From positions 1-64,000 of the forward strand of contig JASANE010024981.1 in assembly GCA_030248225.1 (NCBI GenBank): DNA of 64,000 nt. Reading direction: 5' to 3'. Source of the DNA: Trileptium ribeirensis. Taxonomy: Eukaryota > Nematoda > Enoplea > Enoplida > Thoracostomopsidae. Under the pieces are notes generated by a model. It saw nothing but the letters and a program-made list of their open reading frames with translations. It had not been told where the DNA came from and did not search any database. Positions 23,971-36,026 of the stretch are shown here, piece by piece; the first letter of the stretch is position 1, and each line of letters starts with the position of its first letter. Made by a program: the position numbers and the translations under genes.

Positions 23971-25307
23971 GAGGGTAACTAAAGAAGTGGTAGGACAAGG
24001 GGATATATAATAAAAATAGCATTCTCCCCATTCTCATATTCTTCCCCATTTTTTCAATGCTTTTCCTTGAAACTGTTGCAAATGTGTAGATAATGCTGCA
24101 ATACGCGTGAAAGGAATGGCGTGCCTCAAATTAAAGGATGATGCGATTCAGGGCCTCAGGGTAGTGTCAGTAAATTAGCTGTTCGACCCTTAGCGGAAAA
24201 CCTCCGTCAGATAATAGTAGACAAATATGATTTAAATTAATTTACAGCCTTCTGGATTTTTGATGCGTGATTTTTGACAGCAGCACTGAGACACAACCAA
24301 GGCTATAGCAGGAGGTGCGTAACCAAAGCGAAGGTCACTGGGTCTGGATACCCTTCACCCATTTTTTAGCATGCGCGGATAAATCTAAATCTCCGACCCA
24401 TTTTTACCAATTAGTGGTCATGTATTCATTGCATATTTAGACTGTACGTCTCAAGATGATGACTCACTTTTCAACTGTTGTTCATTTGGTAATTTTATTC
24501 GGAACCCCACTTTTCAGTTTATGGCTATGCCCATAAGCTCTATTTCGTATTACACGCTTCTATAGGGGAACTGGAGCAGCTGTTTAATACTATTTACGTC
24601 AGACCAAGCATACAAAATTAGTTATACATCAAATCGGATTATACGAGATTAATTAATTGCACTTCTCCGATAAAAGTAACATCGTTATGACGGTTAGTTT
24701 TTAAGCTTTTGTCTAAAATCTAGACGGTTTTTATTTTGTGAGCATTAATATTACATTGATTATTGCTAACTTTACTCAGTAATAAATACATAGCTATAAT
24801 GTTCATTCGGTTCCTGTACAAACGAAATTATATTTGTCTCAAAATTAATATAATTTCATTATCTATTTTTCTGCGAACTTCCGCAAAAAGTCCGCTAACT
24901 TGACATACTGCAAATAGCCAAACCCGCGCTTAACGCTTTGCCTTCTCACGTTTCGTGACAAGTTCTATTACTAATTCGTTTTCTATCGCCAAATATAATA
25001 TTTCATTTTGGAGTTTCCATTTATAAACATACATTTATACCAAATGTAATTATATACTTGTAGAGTATGGTATGTAGTGCATGACCGTATGTTGCACTTT
25101 CTAATAGGTAGGATATGCAGGAGAGGTTATTTATCAATGCCTTTAATATAAATATGTAACTCGCACAATTATCCCTTTCCAGCATGCAGTCAGATATTTG
25201 TAATAGCAGTGCAATATTTAAGCATGTCGCGTCCGGTGTGTGTTTGCACGTGCATTGTTATTTGCTTACACTCGAGATACGATAAGGAACCGAGCAACAG
25301 CTTTTAG

Positions 25308-25372
25308 ACAGCGTAGTGGCTAACGTACAAGGGTCGCAGTTAAATGGTCCAAGTTCAATCCACAACTGCAGC
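25308..25372 (+). repeat. Degenerate tRNA-like fragment
   Basis: AGCGTAGTGGCTAACGTAC resembles an A box. GGTCCAAGTTCAATCCAC, about 35 bp on, resembles a B box. No complete cloverleaf. Confidence 0.35.
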
Positions 25373-25511
25373 AATAGTTTGTTCAACATTATACGAAACG
25401 CGTGGTAATACATGTGTAAAATGGTTAAAATCAGGATACGTACTAGGACCAAGGTATCTCTGAGTAGCCATAGTGTAATGCATTCCATGCCGTTATCGAT
25501 ATATATACACT

Positions 25512-25650
25512 ACTACCTTGGCCTAAGCTTAGGCCCTTATGAGACATGCACTAACCGTAATTCTATGACGGGCGACTGTCGTCCCCCGAGCCTCCCGCTG
25601 TAGGCTGTTCGTTTTTTCTAAAATATATCGTAATGACCCTATGGGTTACC
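25512..25650. mobile_element. MITE-like inverted-repeat element, copy 3
   Basis: Shares TATGAGACATGCACTAA, a GGGCGACTGTCGTCCCC hairpin, AGGCTGTTCGTTTTTTCTA and the ATCGTAATGACCC end with the copies at 3053 and 19903. Its ends are degraded. Confidence 0.45.
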
Positions 25651-26761
25651 TGGGGCCCTACGAGCATGCGCGACGCAGAGAAAGATAGCTTATTGTGAAT
25701 AATGTTGAAACTGTACTCTCCTACAGAGAATCACTGAGAGTAGTCCATGGAAGACACTCCAAAAAATTTTATTAAACCAGTTTGGGAAAATTTAAGAACG
25801 AGGCTTTGTACTAGGAGGGCACGCACAACGCGAAAGCATGTATAAGACACAAAATTATGTCGAGAAAGTGATTCGATATTTTGCTGGTATCTCGAGCATA
25901 CTTATGTTATCAGTTTCGTAACACTTCGAATAAATATGTTTGGACGCGGAACACTTTGCCGAATATTAGCTGTTCTGCCGAGATTAAAGAAAATAGCATT
26001 AAAATTTGTATAGAACACATGTTACGAAAACCCTGATAGAGATGTTATTTTTCACAACTATTGTGTACTCACAAAAGAGCAAACTTATATATGAAGCAAA
26101 CAAGCTGTGGCGGCCTAATAGATCATAACCGCCCATCTGTTCACGTAACAAAGTCATCATTATAATAAAGCTTTCTCACTTTCCCAGGCCATATCGCAAA
26201 GATGAATTAAAACCGTACCTAAGGAAATGCGGTTTCTAAATTTTACGATTTGTCCACAAACATACAACGTGCGATTCTACTTTTAAAATTCGGTAGGGGT
26301 TGATAGCTTTATGGTTCTCTGATTCGACGGTCTTTCTATGCTTTGTGTAGCATATCGCTTTCGGAAATTGATTTCAAATGTTGAGTTTTCACATTAGTAA
26401 TTAATGTTTGACATGAATAGGCCTTTGTAGTGTTTACTTTGTTCATTGTGAGAAGAAAACATGAGGATTTAAAAGAAACAGCGGTTTTACATCATATTAT
26501 TTAGAAAAGGCTAAATAATAGTCCTAATTATTATTTTAGCTATAGTTACTGCATTAAAATATTAAATACGCGTTTTTAACTCGCTTCTGCTCTGAGTATT
26601 GCGTAAGCTGCTTTAATTCGACGCTGAGACTGCTTTCAAAAAGCTTATGAATTAGAGCTGGACACGACACAACGCAATGTGTGCTATATCAGGCTGATTG
26701 TGATTTCTATACCTTTTAATACTAAGCAAGTTTTTCATAAACAACGATGGAAATTTTCTAC

Positions 26762-27028
26762 TGTGGTGGATGAAAGGGAAACTTTTATTATAAACAAGGG
26801 GCAACAATTATCATACTCAGAAGGTCTGATCAGGACTGCAAAATCTCGTCGTAACTATGACAGATGGAGAGGAACGTTAACAAAGCTGCGACTAAGAAGC
26901 ATGAACGCAAACTACTCAAGTAAACATAAAAGAACCGTACAATTTACATAAGCTTCTTTTGCATAAATTTATATAATCCGGAACATGGCAATGTTCGAAT
27001 GAATCTTCGTTCTTCGAGTTCCGCTACA
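26762..27028 (-). repeat. 3' LTR of minus-strand gypsy element A
   Basis: 267 bp, homologous throughout to 31533-31793 in the same orientation. On the + strand both begin TGTGG(T/C)GGATGAAAGG and end TTCCxCTACA, giving TG...CA termini. Shared blocks include TATTATAAACAA and CTTTTGCATAAAT. A purine-rich stretch (AGTGGAAGAGCAC on minus) adjoins it internally, as expected for a polypurine tract. The LTRs have clearly diverged, so the insertion is old. Confidence 0.88.
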
Positions 27029-27263
27029 GTGCTCTTCCACTAAAACAGTTCTGTAAACTGCTCGATTTGTGATAATAAACGAAACGCGCTTGTGAATATT
27101 GGCTTGACACCGTGAATGGAAACTATATCTGTTCGTGATCCACGCATGACAGTTACAGTTATGTTTGTTCGTCCGACCACTTCGAATGGACTAGCATAAG
27201 GTTCGCTGCAGCGGTTTTCAAACCGCATCATGCCGAATGAAAACCTGTTTACAGGTTCCAGCC

Positions 27264-30200
27264 CTACTGTAATATGAAATGGACGATGTTATGCCTTTGT
27301 CGGTGTTGGAGGAGGCGGTCCATACCTAATTGTAATCGTTTTAGAAGGGAAGGCGCGTCGTCGTCTGTTGCTGGCAATGCACCAATAAATTGTTCTGAAA
27401 CTCCAAGTGTCCTTACCATACGTGAGTTCAGCAGCTGAACAGCCAACATCATCCTTGTACGCCGCTCGGATGCCTAAGAGATTCAATGGAAGCGCGCCGA
27501 CCTAGAATTTGCTTGCTTCATGTCATTTAAGGGCTGGTTTAAGGTGACGATGCAAACGTTCTACTATGGCGTTGGCTGAAAGATTGTAAGTATTGTAAGC
27601 TATTGTATGGCATAACCCCAGCTGTTGCGTCGGCCGCCATCACAGGTAATTGTGCTTGGGACGCCGAACCATGCTATCAATCCAGCGAACAGTGCGCGCG
27701 CGATAGTTTGAGCGGTAATGTCACTGATAGGTATAGCCTCTGACTAACGCGTAAAATAGTCGATGATAGTTAGAAGATACCGTTTTCCACACGACGCCGG
27801 CAAAGGACCGACGATGTCGATATCGATATTTTCAAATCGGAAGTCAGGTCTCATGAAAGTCCCAGTTGGAGACTTTGTGAGCCGAGAAATTTTACTGCGC
27901 TGACAATGGCGGCATTTGCGAGCCCAACCACGCAAAACTTCATTGATCGCATGCCGGAAAAAACGGTCTGAGATCAGACGCTGATCGGTTCGGATGCTAG
28001 GGTGAAATAAATTGTGTATAGATTCATGTGTCTGACGGCGTAATGGCTTCACGTCACTTCGCTTCACTACGACAGGACGCGTATTTGGAGTAGACACGTC
28101 ACACCAGATATACTACGGACATGGGGGAGTCGCATCTTTCGCAACAGCACAGGTGTTGACTAAGACAGCTGTTTGATTTCATCGTTTGTCCGGAAATCTA
28201 AAGTCGATGTTGTCAACGCGTTTGTTTACACTCTGGAAAATGTATCAGCCAACGTATGCGCCGCACGTCTGAGGTAAATTATCGATGCATGCCAGATGTC
28301 AAATTTCTCGTATTAAAGGACGAGTGGTTGTTGACATGACGGCAATTGTAGGCGGGTTATGGTCTGTATGCACATAGAAATCCCAGCCTTCCAACGTGGT
28401 AAATATCAAGTCGCTTGCCTGCCGAATGTGCTGTCCCGAGTCTCTGCTTGTTTCACCGCTCCTGAGAAACGCGGGAGCGGACGTCATTACCCATCTACTA
28501 ACTTTTGCAGGACGGCACCAAACGCAATGTCAGATGCGTCGGTCATTAAGCAGATCTATGAGGCAGGTACCGGATGTGACAGGACACTAACCTATGGGGT
28601 CACAAGTTTGATTTCGGTAAACGCTCTGGCTGCAGCATGGGTCCAATCTTATTTCGACTTTGGTTTACCACGTAGTATCTTTTTTAGCGGCTGCGAAATT
28701 GGCGCACAGCGCCGGATAGTACGACTATAGATATTTAGGGTCTTCAGGGACTCCCGAAGCATCTTCTTATACATCATTTATGATAAGATGCGTGTCAAGG
28801 TCAAATTATGTCACGCGCCCAACTCAACTAGTTCGGGTGAACTATAGCTTAGCTGGACTACTATGGTATATTTTGAAAATTTAGCCACTCTTAATGCGAC
28901 AAACAGGGAGGTTTGTTAGGCTCTGCGTGACAAACAGAGCGTCCGGCTGAACTGTCAGTTGACAAATTATATTTAGTGTTGTGCTTAGTGTAATAGCATT
29001 TTCACACTAATTCTAAGTTATATATTTGTTTTTAATATACACAATTAACGTTTTAAGCAGTATGTCGCTTTGGGGCATTATCTATATACATATACTAAAA
29101 TGCAATGTTCTCGGATTAAATAGTCTCTGGCTTAAGTTATAGGGGTTCAGGTGAACGCCTCGTGACAAAAGCACAGTCTGGCTCGACGTTCGCTGACAAA
29201 CGCATAGCAGCTAGGCTATTCAAATTTTTAATAGTCGAGCTGGACTGTCTGCGTGCCATAATAGCTAGCCCATTTGAACGCGTGACATAATTAGGACCAC
29301 GCGCAAGCATCTTGTAGCAAATGATGCATTACTCGTAAGTTGGGAAAAATCATTGATTGCTTTAACCTTTCCTTGAAGACGCTGAATACCATTTTTCGAG
29401 ACATGACGTCCCAATAGCCATAGTTCGTTTACGGCGAACTCGCATTGGGCTGGGCTAACTAAAACGTCATGATCCGCTAGGCTCTCGAAAATATTACGAA
29501 AATTTATGTAGTGCTGATCAGCTGTATTGCTTGATACAAGGACGTCGTTAATGTACGCTAGACCACCAATGTATCCCACGAACTATAGCGCAATAAATTA
29601 CTGGAATGTCTCTGCAGCGTTACGGGGCCAGAAAGGCACATAGATGACCCCGAACAACCCAAATTGAGTTGTGATAGCTGGTTTGGGTATGCCTTATGGA
29701 GCCACAGGAAATTGATGATACACCACCACCAGGTCTATTTTGGAAAAAGTGTTTTGCCGTGGGGGTTCGCCGTAAAGTCATGCACCAGCGGGATTGAGTA
29801 AGGGTAAATACAGTTATGTTATTAAGTGTACGCAAATCTTCAAATGGACGCTAGTACCATTTTTGGTACCATGTGCGCTGACGACCAGGAACTGAATGAC
29901 GGCCGAATTATGCCGAGTTCTAACATGTAGTCAATTTCTTGGTTTGGCGGTTTCAGGCTGTTACCGAACAGTCCTCGAGGACGCGGAAACACTGGTTATC
30001 TTTTGGTATCGGTGTAGTGGCCCGTTGTATGTTTCACTGACCCAAATTGTAGCGAAGAATTAACAACCCCGAAGTAAATTTTGCCGCGGTAGCCTCATAA
30101 GCTTTAGGAAACTGCGATTGTGAAGCGGTGGTGATGTTGAATGATTTGGCTCGACAGGGCTGGTAAAAATGTCCGTATGCGTACGGCCAACCTGGAGATA

Positions 30201-30615
30201 TCCTCGAATCATATCGGACAAGAGGTCGAAATAACGCAGATGGTCTGCACATATTGCAGAACGCTCAGTCAGCAATAATGAACACCCAGCGGATTGCCCA
30301 TTTTAGACCTAAATCCAGTGGGCAGAAAGCTGGCCGTAAGTAGTAATCGGCGTTCCATTAGCAGCAAAGCGACTGACATCCTATTTACGGTACTGACGAT
30401 ACGATGAGGCTAACTTGAAAACCCATATCGACTAAAAATTGTGCTTCACTGCAACGATCACGTACAAAGAACAATTGTGCTTGCTGTGATATGCTGTTTA
30501 CCATAGCCCAAGCCGAAGACTGAAACATACCAACGCTCGCCGTTGAATCGCTAATGATGGATGCTCGACTGTTGCTGACAAGTAGGCCACCACTTGTCGT
30601 TGCTTTACTCCTCAC
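27264..30615 (-). pseudogene. gypsy element A pol (protease, RT, RNase H, integrase), broken
   Basis: Minus-strand pol of a Ty3/gypsy retrotransposon, broken by stops and frameshifts. In transcription order: a retropepsin remnant FLVDMGFQVS (normally LVDTGAxVS) near 30430; RT palm segments GVSSISCGSIR and TTQFGLFG near 29650-29720 and GYIGGLAYINDVLVSSN at 29530-29580; RNase H FYVHTDHNPPT near 28350; integrase with the HPSIR...CRHCQRSK zinc-binding region and DIDIVGPLPASCGKRYLLTI at 27744-28097; and an integrase C-terminal part AAYKDDVGCSAAELTYG near 27450. The RT active site reads YIND instead of Y(L/V)DD. Not functional. Confidence 0.85.
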
Positions 30616-30649
30616 CTTAGGTTGTGGCTACGTTTCTAACAATGAAAAC

Positions 30650-31323
30650 TGGTGCTGACGCCTTGGCTGTCAGACCGAGTAGTCGTCGCCGCTACTGCTC
30701 GGCCACCTCATTTCCAGCACAAAAACAAAACGCGGTGCACTTCCTTGAAGCACGACGAAACCGCCGACAATATCAAAAACTTCCTCCATAGTGCAATGGT
30801 CTCTTAGCGTGTGTGAGTGTTTCTACTGCGGTAGCGCTTTCGATGTGCAGTCGTACGAAGCTGCTCAACTTCTAGGCAACATGATCCACTTTGCGTTGCA
30901 ACGCATAGAACTCGCTTGTCGAAGCCGCCAATCGAATGAATAGCTGCCCAGAATGGGCCCTTTCTAGAGTGACCGTTATTGTAGCAGTGAGCTGGTGCAT
31001 TGCCCGTAGCAGCTGTGTTAGTCTATGGTCGCCCAAGTTCTACCGAATTAAGTAGCTGTTCTAAGCGCTGTTGTTCCGATATTGACATTCGTTTGATCAT
31101 TTAATTGTTCGCGTACAAAGTCGTAGCAAGACACCTCGGTTGCTGGGCGAGCAAACCTCGGCGAACCACGTAATGTTGCTGTGTTATTGATTCCATGGGT
31201 TGCGAGTTGAGCCTAGACGTGGGCGAAAGACAATTCCTGATTGCCCGACCAGAACGGCGGAAACTTTACGGAAGCGATCGTGGATTGAATCGCTGCACCA
31301 CTACTATTTATAGTCGTCGCCAT
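30650..31323 (-). pseudogene. gypsy element A gag, broken
   Basis: It starts at an ATG complementing 31321-31323, just inside the right LTR. The frame MATTINSSGAAIQS, then VKFPPFWSGNQELSFAHV, stop, AQLATHGI resembles the start of gag in invertebrate gypsy elements (LPPFWPxxPExWFAQVExQFxxxxI). Several stops follow. Downstream it runs into the protease remnant. Confidence 0.7.
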
Positions 31324-31532
31324 TGGTAAGCTTTGTTTCCAAATCCTGTTTAACATTCAATTAACCAATATAAAAATGAAGTTTCAACTAATCCTCAGTC
31401 TGCCAGCAGAATCAATTTCAATTTTTACTTACATTTTTTATTGCGCTTCTATTTCTTCATTCGACCTGGGAGATATCAAACGCATCATGATTTCGAAATG
31501 TGAATCGTTTACGACTTGTCGGGCTTACTATA

Positions 31533-31793
31533 TGTGGCGGATGAAAGGAAAATCCTGTATTATAAACAACTGGCAATAATTATCGGAATAACAACGATCT
31601 GCTTGATGCCGGAACATCTCGTCGTAACAACGACAGACGTTAACAAAACTGCGACCAAAGCAAGAAGCATGAAAGCAAACTGCTTGAATAGGCTTACAAC
31701 CGTCTAATTTGCATAAGCATCTTTTGCATAAATTGACATATTCAAGAACATAACAATGTTCAAATCTATCGTCGTTCTTGGATTTCCACTACA
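31533..31793 (-). repeat. 5' LTR of minus-strand gypsy element A
   Basis: 261 bp, homologous to 26762-27028. The flanks CTAC (left of the element) and CTAT (right) may be a degraded 4-bp target duplication. Confidence 0.88.
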
Positions 31794-32458
31794 CTATAAA
31801 GCTATGGATTTGATACAAAAATTGCATATTTTCAAGAATTTGATGATCTAGTAACCGCACAATGGTTGTTTGGACTAACACCTAGAGTTTCGTTTGTGCG
31901 CGTGGTAGTACCACCTGGTACGCGTTTCGAAGTGAAACCTTTTTGTCTTAAAAATCGTTCAAATCAGTCTAAAAGTGCTTACCCTACCTCTGTAAGTAAA
32001 TAAAATAGGAAAGTTCTGCAGTTGGATGCTTCACAAAATCGTTTGAAACTCGAAAGAGTTTCTTTCTAACATATCCTGTAAATATATTACTGTGCACTTC
32101 GCAAAAGTATTTACTATAAAATGTAGGTGAGTATTAATGCTTAGGCGAGCATTCCCCACGTATATATCTCATTGTAGCAAAACCCGACTTTTGTGATGAT
32201 TATATAGTTTCCTAATCTGGCAGCAGTATGCAACTCCAAATCCAAAAATACATTAATGAAAATGATCACACAGCATCACTGCTATATATATAGAATTATC
32301 GCACTAGCTTTTTCCAGATTTTAAAGTTTTGACAATGTTTTTAGATTTACTTGAATTGCAGCTGTCTGGTGCAGTGAAACTTTATATGAACTAGCAACAC
32401 CTTATTTAGCTAACTCAAATACTTCGACAACGATAATATTTAGACTCTTATAAATTCT
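31794..32458. other. 5' flank of the serine protease gene
   Basis: Between the gypsy LTR and the protease start codon. TATATATATA at about 32283 is a possible TATA box some 170 bp upstream of the ATG; no other promoter element is convincing. The gypsy LTR ends only 665 bp from the ATG, so it could lie within the upstream control region. Confidence 0.35.
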
Positions 32459-32534
32459 ATGGGGAAAATGGATCAACTGCCAACTCGAGGAAACAGCTTA
32501 ATTTATGGAACACTAATAATTGCTCTGGCATCTG
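32459..32534 (+). CDS. Serine protease exon 1: signal peptide
   Basis: MGKMDQLPTRGNSLIYGTLI followed by IALAS: short polar N-end, hydrophobic core YGTLIIALA, small residues at the end, as in a secretory signal peptide. A second in-frame ATG at 32468 is equally possible as start. The donor TCTG|GTTAGC leaves phase 1, and the join to 34914 gives ALASGLSSGDVLCG. Identification rests on the in-phase join and the hydrophobic core, since the segment itself is too short for homology. Confidence 0.7.
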
Positions 32535-32884
32535 GTTAGCAAACTCTACTTAATCATTTATTTTCGACTAGACATAAACGTGATAAGACATCGTCTAAAC
32601 ATTTAATGATTTACCTATACACTAATAATCGCGACATGTGGAGTACTATATTACTTCTGTTATGTAAAAAATTAACCAATCTGCTTGACATTAGCGGATT
32701 TCTTTGAGTTTGTTCGGCTTTCGGCTGTTCGAGTGTTGCCGTGCCTATAGACCGATATGTCGTTGTACTGATTTTGTCGCTACTTTCTCATGAAAACTGT
32801 TTTGCAGTTAAATTTATATGTAATAGAGTAAACCATTGTGTGTCTAAAGTCATCACCTCTGCCTCATAATGCCGAACAAAAGTA

Positions 32885-33850
32885 GTCACTGCTGTTATAC
32901 AAACTAATTTAACCGATGCATTTAAATACGTAACAGCCAGTTGTTTAGATTTAGTCATCTGTAGCAGGCGCTAAATCGATATATGTCGGCCGAAGTTATA
33001 AATTGGCGATTGTTGTACAAAATAATTTAAACGATGTATTTAAATACGTAACATCCAGTTGTTGAGATTTCGTCACCTGTCGTAGGTGCTAAATAAATAT
33101 ACATGTCGGCCGAATCTATAAGTTGACGATTGTTATACAAACTAATTTAACCGATGTATTGAAATAAGTAACAGCCAGTTGTTGAGATTTCGTCATCTGT
33201 AGTAAGCGATAAATCAATATATATGTCGGCTGAAGTTATAAATTGACGATTGTTGTACAAACTAATTTAACCGATGTATTTAAATAAGTAACAGCCAGTT
33301 GTTGAGATTTCGTCATCTGTAGTAGGCTCTAAATCGATATATATGTCGGCCGAAGCTATAAATTGACGATTGTTATACAAACTGATTTAACCGATGTACT
33401 TAAATACGTAACAGCCAGGTGTTGAGATTTCGTCTCCTGTAGTAGGTGCTAAATCCATATATATGTCGGCCGAAGCTACAAATTGACGATTGTTGTATAA
33501 ACTAATTTAACCGATGTATTTAAATACGTAACAGCCAGTTGTTGAGATTTCGTTACCTGCAGTAGGTGCTAAATCGATATATATGTCGGAAGAAGCTATA
33601 AATTGACGATTGTTATACAAACTAATTTAAAAGATGTATTTAAATACGTAACAGCCAGTTGTTGAGATCTCGTCTCCTGTAGTAGGTGCTAAATCCATAT
33701 ATATGTCGGCCGAAGCTACAAATTGACGATTGTTGTACAAACTAATTTAACCGATGTATTTAAATAAGTAACAGCCAGTTGTTGAGATTTCGTCACCTGT
33801 AGTAGGCGCTAAATCGATATATCTGCCGGCCGAAGCTATAAATTGAAGAG
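32885..33850. repeat. Tandem array, 120-bp unit, 8 copies, in protease intron 1
   Basis: The unit contains ACAAACTAATTTAACCGATG, TTTAAATACGTAACAGCCAG, TTGTTGAGATTTCGTC, and ATATATGTCGGCCGAAGC. Copies are fairly similar with scattered substitutions. Confidence 0.93.
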
Positions 33851-34913
33851 TTATCTAAATTAACTCTCACCAGAGCCAGCATAATCGACGGAAATTGTAG
33901 TGAAAATTTTTAATTTGTGTTAGCTCTATTTGTTTTATGGAACGAAAAATGTAATTTTGTAGTACCAATTACAAAACTCATTGATAGCCCCAGGGTCGGA
34001 TACAGCAGGGGAGGCATGGTAAATATACCGCATACTGATCGGCATATTTGGGCGTGACCAGCACGTAAAAACAACAATTTTAATAAATTTATTTCATTGC
34101 TCATCGTTGTCTGCTGTAATGTGTTTTTATTGTGTTTGTATTCTTAAAACTTTAAATAAGCGAAAAACTCTACTTGCCTAGCAGCACAGTGGCATCTATG
34201 AGATTATCTTGCGACGCAGGTCGTCCGCCTTGTTTAAATCACTATTTTTTAAATCTCTCCGAGTCTGGATATTAAACTCAAGCTAGTTATACTAATTCAG
34301 TTATACTAATAATAATATCAGTTATACTAATCTCTCATTAACAAGCTAATAAAAGCACTTGGTGGACAAGGAGTATGTAATAATCTACATATTCTTTCCC
34401 TGCCGCGCAGTACAATGTTGTAGAATCTTAGGTAGTATAAGAGATATGGTCAAAGTTCCTTGTAAAAATCGTTGCCCCTCTGAAGGTTATATTTTATGAT
34501 CCTGTCAATAACATAAATTGCTTGCTATAAACCTACGTACGAACGCGGAAAACGGTAAGGTTACAAAGGTTGAAGTCAAACCTCGGACTAATCGGCTATA
34601 AACCAATCGTCAAATGACAGTGGTTTAGTTGAACATGGTTACCGTATACAACCTGAAAAGTCGAATGCAATATCACGCAGAACGGTTGTGACAAATACAG
34701 ACTACCTGCTTAATTGTAATGACGTTAGTTGTGAAATAAAGCTCAGTCGTATTCTTAGTCAGGTGTGAAGCACTAGGATGCAACTGTTCACTTTCTAACA
34801 ACTTAAGACTATTCTTATGAAGTTAAGTTTGTATTGTCCGTCTCACTTATAGTCTGTTATCAGTTATATAGTTTAAAATTTGTCCTTCTCACTTATAGTT
34901 TGCTGACATTTAG
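33851..34913. other. Protease intron 1, remainder
   Basis: No repeat family or coding segment recognised between the 120-bp array and exon 2. Confidence 0.6.
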
Positions 34914-35133
34914 GCCTTTCATCTGGAGATGTTCTGTGTGGCTCACCTGCAATACAACCAGACGTCGTCGAAAAATTCACGTCCGACAATAGAACGTCGT
35001 TAGAGATAACCGGAGGCAAATTTGCGGTACCACATAGCTGGCCTTGGATGGGCGTTATATTCGCTGACCAAAAATCTATTTGCGGAGCAACATTGATTAA
35101 CAGAAAATTTGTGCTTACTGCAGCACACTGTCT
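34914..35133 (+). CDS. Serine protease exon 2: propeptide, activation site, His57
   Basis: Between ATTTAG| and CTGTCT|GTGAGA. VLCGSPAIQPDVV resembles the chymotrypsinogen prodomain (CGVPAIQP), whose Cys bonds Cys122 of the catalytic domain. The mature start is ITGGKFAVPHSWPWMGVIF, equivalent to IVGG...SWPWQV. SICGATLIN and FVLTAAHC follow, carrying Cys42, the catalytic His57 and Cys58. The residue before ITGG is Glu (TSLE), not the usual Arg or Lys. A sequon NRT lies in the propeptide. The exon ends in phase 2 and joins exactly to exon 3. Confidence 0.95.
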
Positions 35134-35731
35134 GTGAGAGCACCGAATTTAAATAAGCATACATTAGATTTATTTGAATATGGGTCTAACCTACAATAAT
35201 ACACCAAGTTCAAATTATTTTTGGATTCATTAGGTTAAACGATTGGTAAGCCAAACTTTTTTCCGGACAGAAACGTACATTATCCTGCAGTGAATAAACT
35301 ATGACCGTAATTTCAAGCTTTCGAATAAAGTGTAAATCAATTATAAACAAATTTCCTTAGGTTTTTCGTCTTGTTACAACGCGACTCCTTGTATATTGGT
35401 AACGAACGCCCACTGCACCCTAGTAGATAAATATGGACGCATTGTTTGTGTGCCGTCAGCGTGTGCTCATTTCAGATGAAATCAACAATTTTCACTCAAA
35501 TATTCATTGAAAAATTAACACATTTTCAAATCACTTGAAACGTGAAGGAGGTTTCTTTCAAAACGGGTTCAAACGAATTTTTATATGTAGAAGTGATAAT
35601 TCTGGGGTTCAAGTGCCAGAGTATTGATAATATAGCCATTACAAATACATGTTGTTATTTGGTACATTGATTACATACTTCTAGAATGTATCAATATTCT
35701 TTTCAAAACTTCGTCAAACATTATTAGATGT
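35134..35731. other. Protease intron 2, 5' part
   Basis: AT-rich, no coding segment recognised. Confidence 0.6.
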
Positions 35732-36026
35732 TTTATAACCATACAAGCCGGCAGGGGGGGCAGGGGGGTAACCCCCTGAGGTCCGGACCCCCCCCCCGAG
35801 GCCAAAAAGCCAGGGGGTTAACCCGCCCCTGGGGTTGGGACGAATTTTGCCGTTGTCCAAAAACTGACCTCATAGGCAAAAAATATGGCTGAGAAGACCA
35901 ACAAAAAAAGAAAGGGCCTCACGACAGACCCCGCCCTAGGAAAATTTGGCCGGCCAGGTGGGGTTACCCCCTGGGATGGCCGCGATCCCCGCTGGCATGA
36001 CCGACCGCCGGCATGTATGTTTATAG
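35732..36026. mobile_element. GC-rich foldback/MITE element with ~20-bp inverted ends
   Basis: The left end TTATAACCATACAAGCCGGC and the complement of the right end (CTATAAACATACATGCCGGC) match over most of 20 bases. The interior is strongly GC-rich, with G7 and C9 runs and CAGGGGGTTA / TAACCCCCTG words in both orientations, unlike the AT-rich intron around it. The open frame at 35885 inside it resembles no known protein. Different sequence family from the foldback at 20089. Confidence 0.65.

Larger units (their letters stand above)
22756..26761. other. Intergenic region without recognised gene
   Basis: Four kilobases of AT-rich DNA between the 128-bp array and the first gypsy LTR. It holds a perfect hairpin at 23942-23970, a degenerate tRNA-like fragment at 25308-25372 and the MITE-like copy at 25512-25650. 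No exon or protein similarity seen. Confidence 0.55.

Noticed and set aside
28359..28730. 123-codon plus frame
   Set aside because: Lies antisense to the RNase H region of gypsy element A; no similarity in this orientation.
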